Below, in pieces: positions 39,482-48,066 of a stretch of 64,000 nt of DNA. The stretch is from an uncultured Devosia sp. Its GTDB lineage: Bacteria > Pseudomonadota > Alphaproteobacteria > Rhizobiales > Devosiaceae. The stretch's first letter is position 1; each line of letters starts with the position of its first letter. Position numbers and translations under genes: made by a program. Location: positions 1 through 64,000 of the forward strand of contig NZ_CAUQDV010000001.1 in NCBI RefSeq assembly GCF_963517015.1. Reading direction: 5' to 3'. The notes beneath the pieces are model-generated. The model was not told the origin of the DNA and made no database searches. It saw nothing but the letters and a program-made list of their open reading frames with translations.

Positions 39482-40282
39482 TCAGTATTTGTTTTCGCGC
39501 AGGTGTCGTTCGAGCAGGCGGACAAGGAGCGAGAGCGAAATGGTCATGGTGAGATAGAGGAAAGCCACGACATTATAGGTCTCGAAAAACAGGAAGCTGC
39601 TGGAGGAATAGACCTTGCCGAGCTGGGTGATATCCTGGACGCCGAGCGCCGAGACCAGCGCGGAATCCTTGATCATCGAGACGAAGTCATTGGCCAGCGG
39701 CGGCAGGATGGTCCGCAGCGCCTGGGGCATGACGATGAGGCGGAAGCATTTGAAGCGCGAAAAGCCCAAGGCGCGCGCCGCTTCGATCTGGCCCTTGTCG
39801 ACCGACTCGATGCCGGCGCGGAAGATTTCGGCGATGAAGGCCGAATAGCAGACGGTCAGCGCGACAATGGCCCGCCAGGCAAAGTCGAACTGGCGGACGG
39901 TGATGGTGGCGTCGAGCGGTTGCAGGAGCCAGTTGACCGCGCCGACCATGGCCGGCGCGCCGACGAAGGCGACGTAGAAGAGAAAGACCAGCACCGGAAT
40001 GCCGCGGATGATCTCGACATAAAAGGTGGCCAGTTCGCGCAGGACACGGTGGCCGGAGGTACGGGCCAGGGCGATCAAGAGGCCAAGCAGGGTGGCGGCC
40101 GCAAAGGCCACCAGGGTGACCCAGATGGTGGTGACGACGCCGCCGGACAGGGCGTTGAAAATTTTCGAATAGGTGCCGTCAGCGGTGATGCCCCAGAGGC
40201 CCAGCACGAAAAGCAGGAGAATAGCCAGCAGCCACCAGGGCGTGCGGGCAAGGATCGAAGGCTTGCGGGGGCGATAGGTCAT
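39482..40282 (-). CDS. Polar amino-acid ABC transporter permease (HisMQ type)
   Basis: A 266-aa permease with about five or six helices. The HisMQ landmarks are GVVTTIWVTLVAFAAATLLG, FYVEIIRGIPVLVFLFYVAF and the EAA loop EAARALGFSRFKCFRLIVMPQALR. Start ATG 40282 begins MTYRPRKPS; a TTG 21 bp earlier is possible. It follows the binding-protein gene on the same strand with a hairpin between. No ATPase gene follows (a REP arm and creA come next), and no second permease is present, so the ATP-binding subunit must be encoded elsewhere. Confidence 0.93.
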   Translation of the reverse strand: MTYRPRKPSILARTPWWLLAILLLFVLGLWGITADGTYSKIFNALSGGVVTTIWVTLVAFAAATLLGLLIALARTSGHRVLRELATFYVEIIRGIPVLVFLFYVAFVGAPAMVGAVNWLLQPLDATITVRQFDFAWRAIVALTVCYSAFIAEIFRAGIESVDKGQIEAARALGFSRFKCFRLIVMPQALRTILPPLANDFVSMIKDSALVSALGVQDITQLGKVYSSSSFLFFETYNVVAFLYLTMTISLSLLVRLLERHLRENKY

Positions 40283-40314
40283 CAGTCGTTGGTGTATCCG
40301 CAAGTCCGGGCGTC

Positions 40315-40339
40315 GTCACCCTCCAGGGTGGAGGGTGAC
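40315..40339 (-). promoter_or_regulatory. Intercistronic hairpin between binding protein and permease
   Basis: GTCACCCTCCA (40315-40325) and TGGAGGGTGAC (40329-40339) form a perfect 11-bp stem with a 3-nt loop. No T-run is present. It parallels the hairpin after the other binding-protein gene (2757-2790) and probably sets unequal expression of the two cistrons. Confidence 0.65.
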
Positions 40340-40355
40340 GGCTTGGTTCAGTCGA

Positions 40356-41153
40356 CTATTGTGCAGCGTTGTATTCGTAGAACCACTTTTGCTGCAAAGC
40401 CTCCATTGTGCCGTCAGCCTTGATGTCGGCGAGAGCGGCATTGATCGGGCCGGTGAGATCGGAACCGGGCGTCAGGATGAAGCCGAAATCTTCCGAACCG
40501 AGCGCTTCGCCGATGACTTTGAACGCACCGGGATTGGCGCCGATATAGCCATTGGCCGAGGTCTGGTCCATCAGCACGGTATCGACGTCGCCAGCCTGCA
40601 ACGCGGCGACCGAGGTGCCGAAGGTGTCAAACAGCTTGATGCGCGGATTGGCCTCGTCGCCATCGAGGACGTTATAGACCGCCACGTAGAAATTGGTGGT
40701 GCCAGCCTGGGCGCCGATCAGGTTGTCGGCATTGGCGGCGAAGCTTTCGGCATCGGTGAAGCGGTCCTCGTCAGCGCGCACGAGCATCAACTGTTCGGAG
40801 GTGAGGTAGGGATCGGAGAAGTCGATCTGTTCCTTGCGCTCGTCATTGATGGTGATGCCATCCATGCCCACTTCGAACTGGCCATCACGAACGGCCTGGA
40901 TCATCACGTCCCAGCTCGACAGCTCCCATTTGACCGTGGCGTTGAGGCGCGAGGCGATCTCGTTGAAGAGGTCATATTCGAAGCCGATGCCTTCGCCTGT
41001 GGCCGGATCGGCAAAGTTGAGCGGGACATAGGAGTTTTCGGTGACCGCGACGATTTCGCGACCAGCGAGGTCTGGCAGGGCATCCTGCGCCATCGACGGC
41101 AGGGCGAGGGCGGCGGCAGAGGTCGCGGCCGCGAAAAGCGTGACGAGCTTCAT
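40356..41153 (-). CDS. Amino-acid ABC transporter substrate-binding protein (SBP family 3)
   Basis: A 265-aa periplasmic protein with signal peptide (KLVTLFAAATSAAALALPSM, cut near AQDA). The family-3 fold is seen as NSYVPLNFADP, GIGFEYDLFNEIASRLNATV, MDGITINDERKEQIDFSDPY with the ligand-site Arg, and DTVLMDQTSANGYI in the second lobe. It captures a polar amino acid or similar small ligand for the adjacent permease. ATG 41153 has GGGAG upstream at a long distance. It is the promoter-proximal gene of the pair. Confidence 0.93.
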   Translation of the reverse strand: MKLVTLFAAATSAAALALPSMAQDALPDLAGREIVAVTENSYVPLNFADPATGEGIGFEYDLFNEIASRLNATVKWELSSWDVMIQAVRDGQFEVGMDGITINDERKEQIDFSDPYLTSEQLMLVRADEDRFTDAESFAANADNLIGAQAGTTNFYVAVYNVLDGDEANPRIKLFDTFGTSVAALQAGDVDTVLMDQTSANGYIGANPGAFKVIGEALGSEDFGFILTPGSDLTGPINAALADIKADGTMEALQQKWFYEYNAAQ

Positions 41154-41238
41154 GAAAGAAAAGTCTCCCGATCAATATTGAGCGGGAGACTAGACTGAAG
41201 CCGAGGCCCTTGGGAATGGGCTTTGTGTCGCGATTGTG

Positions 41239-43656
41239 TCAGGTCCGGAGGACGCCGCCAGACTGCTTGGTCACTGCCGCAATCACATTGGCGGAAATCT
41301 TGTCGATTTCCTCCTCGGTGAGGGTTTTGTCGGCGGGCTGGATGGTCACTTCGATGGCGATGGACTTCTTGCCCTCGCCGACATGGCTGCCCTCGAAGAC
41401 GTCGAACACCGTGACATCCTTGATCAGCGCCTTGTCGGCACCGCGAGCGGCCTTGAGCACGGCACCGGCGGTGACCGCCTTGTCGACGACAAAGGCAAAG
41501 TCGCGGCTGAGCGGCATCAGGGCCGAGAGGTCGAGTGCGGGTTTCGCCCTGGTCGGCTTTTTGCGCGGTTCGGGCAGCGCATCGAGGTCGAGCTCGAAGG
41601 CGGCAACGGGGAAATCGATGTCGAGTTCGGCGGCCCAGGCGGGGTGGAGTTCACCGAACCAGGCAAGGGTTTTCGGACCCTGTGCGACGCGGCCACCGCG
41701 GCCCGGATGGCTCCAGGGCGCGGGTTCTGCAAGGACCTGGACCTTGTCGATATCATAGCCGAGCGCATCGAGTACGGCGGCCAGATCGGCCTTGGCATCG
41801 AAGACGCCGACCTTTTCGCTCTTGCCCGACCAATGGCGACCCGAACCGTCGAGCCTGGCCGTGCCGGTACGGATGCCGGTGGCATAGGTGTGCTGGCCGT
41901 CCGGATTTTCGGAGAGGAAGACCTGGCCGACTTCGAACAGGGCCAGATCGGAGGAGCCGCGATTGCTGTTGCGGCGCGCGGCAGCCAGCAGGCCGGGCAG
42001 CAGCGAGGGGCGCATGTCGGTCATGTCGGAGGCAATGGCATTGGCCAGTTGCAGGCCTTCGGAACCACCGCCGAAGCGGGCGGCTTCGTCGTGCGAAATG
42101 AAGGACCAGGTGACGGCCTCGTCGAGACCGCGGGCCGCCAGCGAGCGGCGGGCGATGCGGCGACGGTTCTGGATGGTGGTCAGCATGCGCTGGGCGACAT
42201 GGCTGAGGCGCGGCAGCGGCTCGAGCGGGACATTGTCGACGCCAACCATGCGCATGACTTCTTCGACGAGGTCAGCCTTCTGCGTCACGTCAGGGCGCCA
42301 GCTCGGGACCTTGACGGTCAGGCTGTCGCCCTTGGCTTCACTCTGGAAGCCGAGGCGATCGAGAATGGCCACGACGTCGGCGGGTGCCACTTCCAGGCCG
42401 GTGAGGCGGCGGGTTTCGGTGAGCGGGAAGTCGACAATGGTATTGGGGAAGACGTCGTCGCCGGAGATGACCGGCTCAAGAGCTTCGCCGCCGCAGAGGT
42501 CGAGGACGAGCCTGGTGGCCAGTTCAAGGCCGGGTTCGGTCAAGGCCGGATCGACGCCGCGTTCGAGGCGATAGCGGGCGTCAGACACGATGCCGGTCTT
42601 GCGGCCGGTGCGGGCGATGAGATCTGGATCCCAGCTCGCGCATTCCATAAAGACATTGATGGTGGTCTCGGTCACGCCGGAACGGATGCCGCCCATCACG
42701 CCGCCGAGGCAGAGCGGGCCGGTATCATCGGCGATGACGGTCATGGTTTCGTCGAGCGTGTAGATCTTGTTGTCCAGCGCATCGAAAGCTTCGCCGCGCG
42801 CATTGCGCAGCACAGGCTGGCCCTGCAGCTTGTCGGCATCATAGGCGTGCAGCGGCCGGCCCCAGCCGAGCGAGACCAGATTGGTGATATCGACGATGGT
42901 GTTGATGGGGCGCAGGCCCACGGCCCGCAGGCGCGCCTGCAGCCAGTCGGGGGACGGGCCGTTCTTGATGTTCTTGAGATAGCGGCCGGCAAACTTGCGG
43001 ATCGCCTTGGGCTCATCGGCGCCGAACTGATGCGGCAGGGCGGCGATGGGGCTCGGGCCTTTCGAGGCAACCGGCGCCATGTCGGTGGTCTTGAGCGTGC
43101 CGAGGCCAAAGGCGGCCAGATCACGCGCAACGCCATAGACGCCGGTGGCATCGCCGCGATTGGGGGTGATGGAAATATCGAAGATCACGCCATCAATGCC
43201 GGCAAAATCAACATATTTGATGCCGACCGGGGCATCTTCGGGCAGCTCGATAATGCCGTCGTGGTCGTTGCTGAGCTCCAGCTCGGCAGCGGAGCACAAC
43301 ATGCCGTTGGACACCTGCCCGCGGATATTGCCCTTGCCGATGGTCATGTCCTTGCCCGGAATATAGGTGCCGGGGAAAGCGAAGACGGTCTTGAGACCGG
43401 TGCGGGCATTGGGCGCGCCGCAGACGACGTCGACCAACTCGCCCGTGCCGGCATCGACCTTGCAGACGCGCAGCTTGTCGGCATTGGGATGCTGTTCGGC
43501 CGAAACGACATGGGCGGTGACGAAAGCGGAGAGCGCAGCGCCCTGATTTTCGACGCCTTCGACTTCAAGGCCAACCGTGGTGAGGGCCGTGGCGATCTCG
43601 TCGACCGATGCGGTCGTATCGAGATGATCCTTGAGCCATTCGAGAGTGAATTTCAT
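41239..43656 (-). CDS. pheT: Phenylalanyl-tRNA synthetase beta subunit
   Basis: An 805-aa subunit of the (alpha-beta)2 synthetase. Domain order: an N-terminal B1 plus EMAP-like tRNA-binding OB fold (about 40-150, ending VSNGMLCSAAELELSNDHDG), the B3/B4 editing domain (about 210-385, GGVMGGIRSGVTETT), B5 (about 405-475, RRLTGLEV), a catalytic-like core (about 480-690) and a C-terminal anticodon-recognition FDX-ACB domain (about 710-803, SRDFAFVVDKAV). Length is normal. It is the last gene of the pheS-ASCH/exonuclease-pheT unit; start ATG 43656. Confidence 0.97.
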   Translation of the reverse strand: MKFTLEWLKDHLDTTASVDEIATALTTVGLEVEGVENQGAALSAFVTAHVVSAEQHPNADKLRVCKVDAGTGELVDVVCGAPNARTGLKTVFAFPGTYIPGKDMTIGKGNIRGQVSNGMLCSAAELELSNDHDGIIELPEDAPVGIKYVDFAGIDGVIFDISITPNRGDATGVYGVARDLAAFGLGTLKTTDMAPVASKGPSPIAALPHQFGADEPKAIRKFAGRYLKNIKNGPSPDWLQARLRAVGLRPINTIVDITNLVSLGWGRPLHAYDADKLQGQPVLRNARGEAFDALDNKIYTLDETMTVIADDTGPLCLGGVMGGIRSGVTETTINVFMECASWDPDLIARTGRKTGIVSDARYRLERGVDPALTEPGLELATRLVLDLCGGEALEPVISGDDVFPNTIVDFPLTETRRLTGLEVAPADVVAILDRLGFQSEAKGDSLTVKVPSWRPDVTQKADLVEEVMRMVGVDNVPLEPLPRLSHVAQRMLTTIQNRRRIARRSLAARGLDEAVTWSFISHDEAARFGGGSEGLQLANAIASDMTDMRPSLLPGLLAAARRNSNRGSSDLALFEVGQVFLSENPDGQHTYATGIRTGTARLDGSGRHWSGKSEKVGVFDAKADLAAVLDALGYDIDKVQVLAEPAPWSHPGRGGRVAQGPKTLAWFGELHPAWAAELDIDFPVAAFELDLDALPEPRKKPTRAKPALDLSALMPLSRDFAFVVDKAVTAGAVLKAARGADKALIKDVTVFDVFEGSHVGEGKKSIAIEVTIQPADKTLTEEEIDKISANVIAAVTKQSGGVLRT

Positions 43657-43668
43657 GGGTCTGGGCCT

Positions 43669-44715
43669 TTAGCGGAAGTCTGACTTGGTGCCGGTGATCG
43701 GCGGTAACTGGCGGGAAATCTTGAACAGTTCGACGAGCACATTGGCAAAGCCCATGGCGTCGTCGATGGCCTTATGGGTATGGGCGACATGGCCGTAAAA
43801 CTCGGCCGGCAGCTTGCTCATGCCCCAGTCGAGATAGGGCGCGCCGCGCAGGGTGCCTGCCATGGTGTAAAGGCAGACGCCACCACCACGGAAGATCTGG
43901 CGCTGCTTGAACGGACCGGAGAGCGCCCGCGTGCCGGCGAATTCATCGAGATAGTGATCCATCCAGAGCCCGTCGAAGATCATCGGCGCAGCCACGAAGA
44001 CCTTTGGGCCCGGCAGACTGTCGACCCAATCGGCAAAGCGCGGCATGACCACCGAGGGCTCCTCGGCATCGGTCGTGGCCGCCGCCCAGGCTTCAGGCTG
44101 CGTCTGCCACCAGGCCATGGTGGTTTCGTTGGTGGTGCGATCGGGGCGCTGGCGGAGCTGGGCCTCGAATGTGCCATGCGGCGTGCCATCGGCCTCGATG
44201 GCGACCGAAGCGAAGCTCAGCATGGAATTGTGCAGCGGCGTCGGGCCGTCCGCCTCGATATCGGTGACGATGAATATGGGCGAGGCGACAAGATTATATA
44301 TGGTGCGGCCGGCCGGCAGGATTTCAACCAGCCGGAAGGTCTCGCAGACAATATCCATGTCGGGCGAAAAGCCCCCATTGCGGGCGAAATAGCCTTCATG
44401 GCCCTCGCGCCATTGGGCATAGTCACCCTCGCCTTCCCGGTCGGTGAAAGCGGGGTCGATATCATCGAAGCGCCGGATCTCGACGCTTTGCGTTTCGATG
44501 ACGCAGGCAAGCTCGCCCGCACCATTGCGTACCAGATCGCGCCGGCCAACCTGGGGCAGCGGCTCCTTGCCCGGACCATAGTCGCGCATGGCGCCACAGG
44601 TGGCGGTCTTTTTGCCCGACAGGACCAGACCGAGCAGCTCGTCCGCCAGCTCTGGCGAGTCGCCAAAGCTGAACTGGATGGCGCTTTCGTAATGGGGCGG
44701 GAGACCAACGGCCAT
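43669..44715 (-). CDS. Fused ASCH domain and DEDDh 3'-5' exonuclease
   Basis: A 348-aa protein joining two domains usually found separately. Residues about 1-145 are an ASCH domain (PUA-like, proposed RNA binding): LVLSGKKTATCGAMRDYGPG, VIETQSVEIRRFDDID and the FVARN-type YFARNGGFSPD. Residues about 160-345 are a DnaQ/RNase T-like exonuclease with IVTDIEADGP (Asp-x-Glu), AAPMIFDGLWMDHYL (Asp) and HTHKAIDDAMG (His-x5-Asp). No internal start is visible at the junction. Start ATG 44715 lies four bases after the pheS stop. The two domains together suggest structured-RNA or tRNA processing, but that is inference. Confidence 0.85.
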   Translation of the reverse strand: MAVGLPPHYESAIQFSFGDSPELADELLGLVLSGKKTATCGAMRDYGPGKEPLPQVGRRDLVRNGAGELACVIETQSVEIRRFDDIDPAFTDREGEGDYAQWREGHEGYFARNGGFSPDMDIVCETFRLVEILPAGRTIYNLVASPIFIVTDIEADGPTPLHNSMLSFASVAIEADGTPHGTFEAQLRQRPDRTTNETTMAWWQTQPEAWAAATTDAEEPSVVMPRFADWVDSLPGPKVFVAAPMIFDGLWMDHYLDEFAGTRALSGPFKQRQIFRGGGVCLYTMAGTLRGAPYLDWGMSKLPAEFYGHVAHTHKAIDDAMGFANVLVELFKISRQLPPITGTKSDFR

Positions 44716-44719
44716 TGGC

Positions 44720-45850
44720 TTAGCTCGAAAGCCCCCCAAACAGCGTCGGCAAGTCGAGCGGGCGGAAGCCGTAGTGGTCGAGCCAGCGCTGGTCGGCGTC
44801 GAAGAAGGCGCGCAGGTCCGGCATGCCGTATTTCAGCATGGCGATGCGGTCGATGCCCATGCCCCAGGCAAAGCCTTGATAGACATCGGGATCGAGGCCG
44901 GCATTGCGAATGACATTGGGGTGGACCATGCCGCAGCCGAGGATTTCGAGCCAGTCATTGCCTTCGCCGATCTTGACCTCATTGCCCGAGCGATCGCATT
45001 GCACGTCGACTTCCATCGACGGCTCGGTGAAGGGGAAAAAGCTGGGGCGGAAGCGCAGGGTGACGTTGGGAACCTCGAAATAGGCTTTCAAGAATTCCTC
45101 GAGCACCCAGCGCAACTGGCCGATATGGCTCGACTTGTCGATGACGAGACCCTCGACCTGATGGAACATCGGGGTGTGGGTCTGGTCTGAGTCATTCCGA
45201 TAGGTGCGGCCGGGCATGACCACGCGGATCGGGGGATCCATGGCGGGGGTGATGTAGCTGGCCGCCGGCTTTTCGTTGCTCTTCTGCATGACGCGCATCT
45301 GCACGGGCGAGGTGTGGGTGCGCAGCACCTTTTTCACGCCATCGGCACCGGTCTTCATGAAGAAGGTGTCGTGCATTTCGCGGGCCGGGTGACCTTCGGG
45401 GAAGTTCAGCGCTGTGAAGTTGAAATAATCGGTCTCGATATCGGGACCTTCGGCGATGGAAAAACCCATGTCCGAGAAAATGGCAGTGATTTCGTCGATG
45501 GTCTGCGAAATCGGATGGATACGGCCCTTCGCAGTCGGCGCGGCCTGCAGCGGCAGGGTGATATCCACGGTCTCGGCCTTGAGACGGGCATCGAGAGCTG
45601 CCGCCTTGAGGGTAGCGCTGCGGGTCTCGATCAGGCTGGCGATCTCCTGCTTGAGACCGTTGATGGCCGGACCAGCGCTCTTGCGCTCTTCGGGTGCCAT
45701 GGTGCCCAACGAGGCGAGGAGCGCGGAGACGCTACCCTTCTTGCCCAGGGCTGTTACGCGCACAGCATCGAGCTCGGTCTCGTCACTGGCGGCAGCGATG
45801 GCAGCCGAAAGCTCGGCGCGGAGGGTGTCGATCTGCGTATCGAGGGACAT
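44720..45850 (-). CDS. pheS: Phenylalanyl-tRNA synthetase alpha subunit
   Basis: A 376-aa class II synthetase subunit. An N-terminal coiled coil binds tRNA (about 1-95). The catalytic domain has motif 1 around MGFSIAEGPDIETDYFNFTA, motif 2 in PGRTYRNDSDQTHTPMFHQV, the Phe-binding region FRPSFFPFTEPSMEVDV and motif 3 GFAWGMGIDRIAMLKYGM. Start ATG 45850 (MSLDTQ) follows a GAG; a longer TTG-initiated form is less likely. It heads the unit with the ASCH-exonuclease and pheT genes. Confidence 0.97.
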   Translation of the reverse strand: MSLDTQIDTLRAELSAAIAAASDETELDAVRVTALGKKGSVSALLASLGTMAPEERKSAGPAINGLKQEIASLIETRSATLKAAALDARLKAETVDITLPLQAAPTAKGRIHPISQTIDEITAIFSDMGFSIAEGPDIETDYFNFTALNFPEGHPAREMHDTFFMKTGADGVKKVLRTHTSPVQMRVMQKSNEKPAASYITPAMDPPIRVVMPGRTYRNDSDQTHTPMFHQVEGLVIDKSSHIGQLRWVLEEFLKAYFEVPNVTLRFRPSFFPFTEPSMEVDVQCDRSGNEVKIGEGNDWLEILGCGMVHPNVIRNAGLDPDVYQGFAWGMGIDRIAMLKYGMPDLRAFFDADQRWLDHYGFRPLDLPTLFGGLSS

Positions 45851-45882
45851 GATATTTCTCAACTCGGACAAGTGCGGCGGTT

Positions 45883-45921
45883 AGAGCATTTTGGCGACGT
45901 GGAGTCAGCCCAAAATGCTCT
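45883..45921. repeat. Palindromic element in the pheS leader
   Basis: AGAGCATTTTGG (45883-45894) and CCAAAATGCTCT (45910-45921) form a perfect 12-bp inverted repeat with a 15-nt loop. AGAGCATTTT...AAAATGCTCT palindromes are a common Rhizobiales intergenic repeat. It lies 33 bp before the pheS start and would fold in the pheS leader RNA. Confidence 0.75.
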
Positions 45922-45934
45922 TTGAAAGTCGAAA

Positions 45935-45980
45935 ACAGAAACGCCCCGCGCTAGCCCCGAAGGACCAGCGCAAGGCGTTG
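45935..45980 (-). terminator. Terminator-like hairpin between rplT and pheS
   Basis: On the minus strand AACGCC..GCGCT..TCC pairs with GGG..AGCGC..GGCGTT (45940-45979) and is followed by TCTGTTTT. It ends rplT or acts as an attenuator ahead of pheST. I see no Phe-rich leader peptide, so simple termination or partial read-through is more likely. Confidence 0.7.
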
Positions 45981-46007
45981 ATTTGACCTCAGCAGAGCTG
46001 GGGAGAG

Positions 46008-46409
46008 TTAGGCGGTGACGCGCTCGTGGGTCGTCTTTTCGACGCCTTCGAGGTAAGCGAGAGCAGCCTTGGCCTTGGCGACCAGCACGCCGAACGCTTC
46101 GGGCTGGGTGATCGCGAGATCGCTCAGCACCTTACGGTCAACGGCAACCTCAGCCTTGCTGAGGCCGTCGATAAATCGACCATAGGTCAGACCGTAATCG
46201 CGCACGGCAGCGTTGATGCGCTGGATCCAGAGAGCGCGGAAGTTGCGCTTCTTGACGCGGCGATCGCGGTAGGCGTACTGGCCGGCCTTTTCGACGGCCT
46301 GCTTGGCGATACGGATCGTCGACTTGCGGCGGCCATAATAGCCCTCCGCAGCCTTCAAAACCTTCTTGTGACGGGCGTGATTGGTAACGCCTCTTTTAAC
46401 GCGTGACAT
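46008..46409 (-). CDS. rplT: 50S ribosomal protein L20
   Basis: A 133-aa basic ribosomal protein: MSRVKRGVTNHARHKKVLKA, the GYYGRRKSTIRIAKQAVEKA arm and the globular FRALWIQRINAAVRDYGLTY. It binds 23S rRNA early in 50S assembly and in many bacteria represses its own operon. It follows rpmI by 20 bp on the same strand; infC is not adjacent in this window. Confidence 0.98.
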   Translation of the reverse strand: MSRVKRGVTNHARHKKVLKAAEGYYGRRKSTIRIAKQAVEKAGQYAYRDRRVKKRNFRALWIQRINAAVRDYGLTYGRFIDGLSKAEVAVDRKVLSDLAITQPEAFGVLVAKAKAALAYLEGVEKTTHERVTA

Positions 46410-46429
46410 GTGTCAGCTTCCCTTCAGCG

Positions 46430-46630
46430 TTAGCGGTTGTACGGCATGTACCACTTCACCAGACCCTCGTCGCCCTTGGACAGGATCTTGGTGCCGCGGT
46501 TGGTGCGGATGTACTTTGCGTTGTGGTTGATCAGGCGGTGACGCTTGCCAGCGACGCCTGCCTTAACGCGACCGGTCGCGGTGAAGCTGAAACGCTTTTT
46601 GGCGCCAGACTTTGTCTTCATCTTTGGCAT
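46430..46630 (-). CDS. rpmI: 50S ribosomal protein L35
   Basis: A 66-aa ribosomal protein with the typical MPKMKTKSGAKKRFSFTATG start and AGKRHRLINHNAK core, ending KWYMPYNR. It is the first gene of the rpmI-rplT pair; promoter expected in 46631-46768. Confidence 0.98.
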   Translation of the reverse strand: MPKMKTKSGAKKRFSFTATGRVKAGVAGKRHRLINHNAKYIRTNRGTKILSKGDEGLVKWYMPYNR

Positions 46631-46768
46631 TTTGCGGGTCCTTTAGAGTAGTTCGGATGGATTGAGGCCCATCGCATTCAGAGACCGCCACGGCATGCCT
46701 TTTGGCCGGGCGATCCGGAGAAGTCGGCTCTATAGGGGGAATCCGGATGACTGGCAAGGCCCAGCGGC

Positions 46769-47320
46769 CTATTTCGCCGGCTTCTCATAGATCAGGTTCA
46801 CAACCTGCCCCGACTGGCTGACATGGACAAGTCTCAGGCCAACCGGCGGCTCTTTGGTGTCGGTGAATATCGGCACACCCGCCCCGATCATCACCGGCGC
46901 GACCTGCAGGAAGACCTGATCGAGGAGACCAGCCCGCAGCATCGCCGAGCCCAGGGTTGGGCCGAGAACGACGATCATCCGACCCTTGGCCAGTTGTCTT
47001 GCCGTGGACACAGCCGCGGGCAGGTCATTGCCGTCGGCGAAATGGTAACGCGGATCGTCGGGGAAGGCGCGTCGGGTGACCACGAGTTCGGGAATGTCGT
47101 CGAGACCATAGGCCTTGGGCACCTCGTCCCAATCCAGGGAGATGTCGTAGCCACGCCGGCCACCCAGGGTGCAGCCAAGATTGGCCATGACCGCCTCGAC
47201 CAGCGGATTGGGCGGGGCATTCTCCTCGCCCATCATGAAAGACAGGCTGTCGTTCACATCGGCGGCAAAGCCGTCGAGACTGATCGCCGTGTGCCAGATG
47301 ACACCGTCGCGCTTGAGCAT
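46769..47320 (-). CDS. Dihydrofolate reductase-family (RibD C-terminal) protein
   Basis: A 183-aa protein of the DHFR/RibD-C superfamily: HTAISLDGFAADVNDSLSFM, GRRGYDISLDWDEVP, VVTRRAFPDDP, RMIVVLGPTLGSAMLRAGLL and VAPVMIGAGVPIFTD. These are NADPH-dependent reductases; most members of this short group have no known substrate. Start ATG 47320 follows GGAGAA; the longer frame upstream is not supported. It stands alone on the minus strand. Confidence 0.88.
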   Translation of the reverse strand: MLKRDGVIWHTAISLDGFAADVNDSLSFMMGEENAPPNPLVEAVMANLGCTLGGRRGYDISLDWDEVPKAYGLDDIPELVVTRRAFPDDPRYHFADGNDLPAAVSTARQLAKGRMIVVLGPTLGSAMLRAGLLDQVFLQVAPVMIGAGVPIFTDTKEPPVGLRLVHVSQSGQVVNLIYEKPAK

Positions 47321-47524
47321 GATGGTTCTCCTCACGGAGAGGCTAGCGCATAGCGCTTGCATATTGCAATCAGTTTGACGCTGCCTTACTTTCGCCAAAT
47401 GCCGATCAATCACGAACCGGTGTTCAATTAAAAGATCTTAATCTTGCAACTCATCGGGCCGCTGAAGCGTATCTCCTTCGAACTCGCCAACAAGACGAGC
47501 AAGCGTTAACCAAAGGAATTCGTT

Positions 47525-47833
47525 ATGAAATTCGTCAAGACCATTGCCATCACCGCCGCTCTTCTCGCCGGTGTTTCGGCGGCCAGCGCCAGCACGCTCA
47601 ACAGCGAGCTGAACTCGTTTGGTGACATCACTTCTGCCCAGAGCGCGACAGTGCTGACCGTGAATGACACCGAAGCTCGCCTGTTGCGCTATGACAACGA
47701 CGTCACCGCGATCCAGGCCCGCGTGCAGAACAACCCGGCTCTGCTCGAGACCATCGAACGTCAGGGCTTCAGCGTCGAGAACATCGTTGGCGCCAGCGGC
47801 GACCAGAACAGCCTGACGCTGTTTGCGATCTAA
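47525..47833 (+). CDS. Small secreted protein, tandem copy 1
   Basis: A 102-aa exported protein. The signal peptide is FVKTIAITAALLAGVSAASA, cut near S-T. The mature part has TLNSELNSFGDITSAQSATV, a LTVNDTEARLLRYDNDVTAI helix, then NNPALLETIERQGFSVENIV and a terminal LTLFAI. No Cys and no known domain. About 84 percent of positions are identical to the protein encoded 234 bp downstream (48067-48375). Each copy has its own AAAGGAAT ribosome site and terminator. Likely a periplasmic protein of unknown role. Confidence 0.82.
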   Translation: MKFVKTIAITAALLAGVSAASASTLNSELNSFGDITSAQSATVLTVNDTEARLLRYDNDVTAIQARVQNNPALLETIERQGFSVENIVGASGDQNSLTLFAI

Positions 47834-47858
47834 TAAATCGCGCAAACTGACTGACCAA

Positions 47859-47886
47859 GCGGCCATCCTCCGGGGTGGCCGTTTTG
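47859..47886 (+). terminator. Rho-independent terminator after copy 1
   Basis: CGGCCA (47860-47865) pairs with TGGCCG (47876-47881), with extra CC/GG pairing inside, followed by TTTTGC. It matches the terminator position of the second copy. Confidence 0.75.
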
Positions 47887-48066
47887 CATTGGGACCGGTG
47901 GCTCGATGTGCAACCACGGCCCGGGATACGCACTTTTTCCTATTAGCGAACAGTCACGGCAGTGTGTTCCAAATATCGACATTAACGCTGGCAAGTTGGC
48001 CGTTTGTGACACATGTATGACGCAGCCCACGGGAACCCGTGGGTAGCTTAAGTAAAGGAATGCGTT

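Noticed and set aside
41236..43683. 815-codon plus-strand frame opposite pheT
   Set aside because: It is exactly antisense to pheT and has no recognisable domain; open only because of codon bias.
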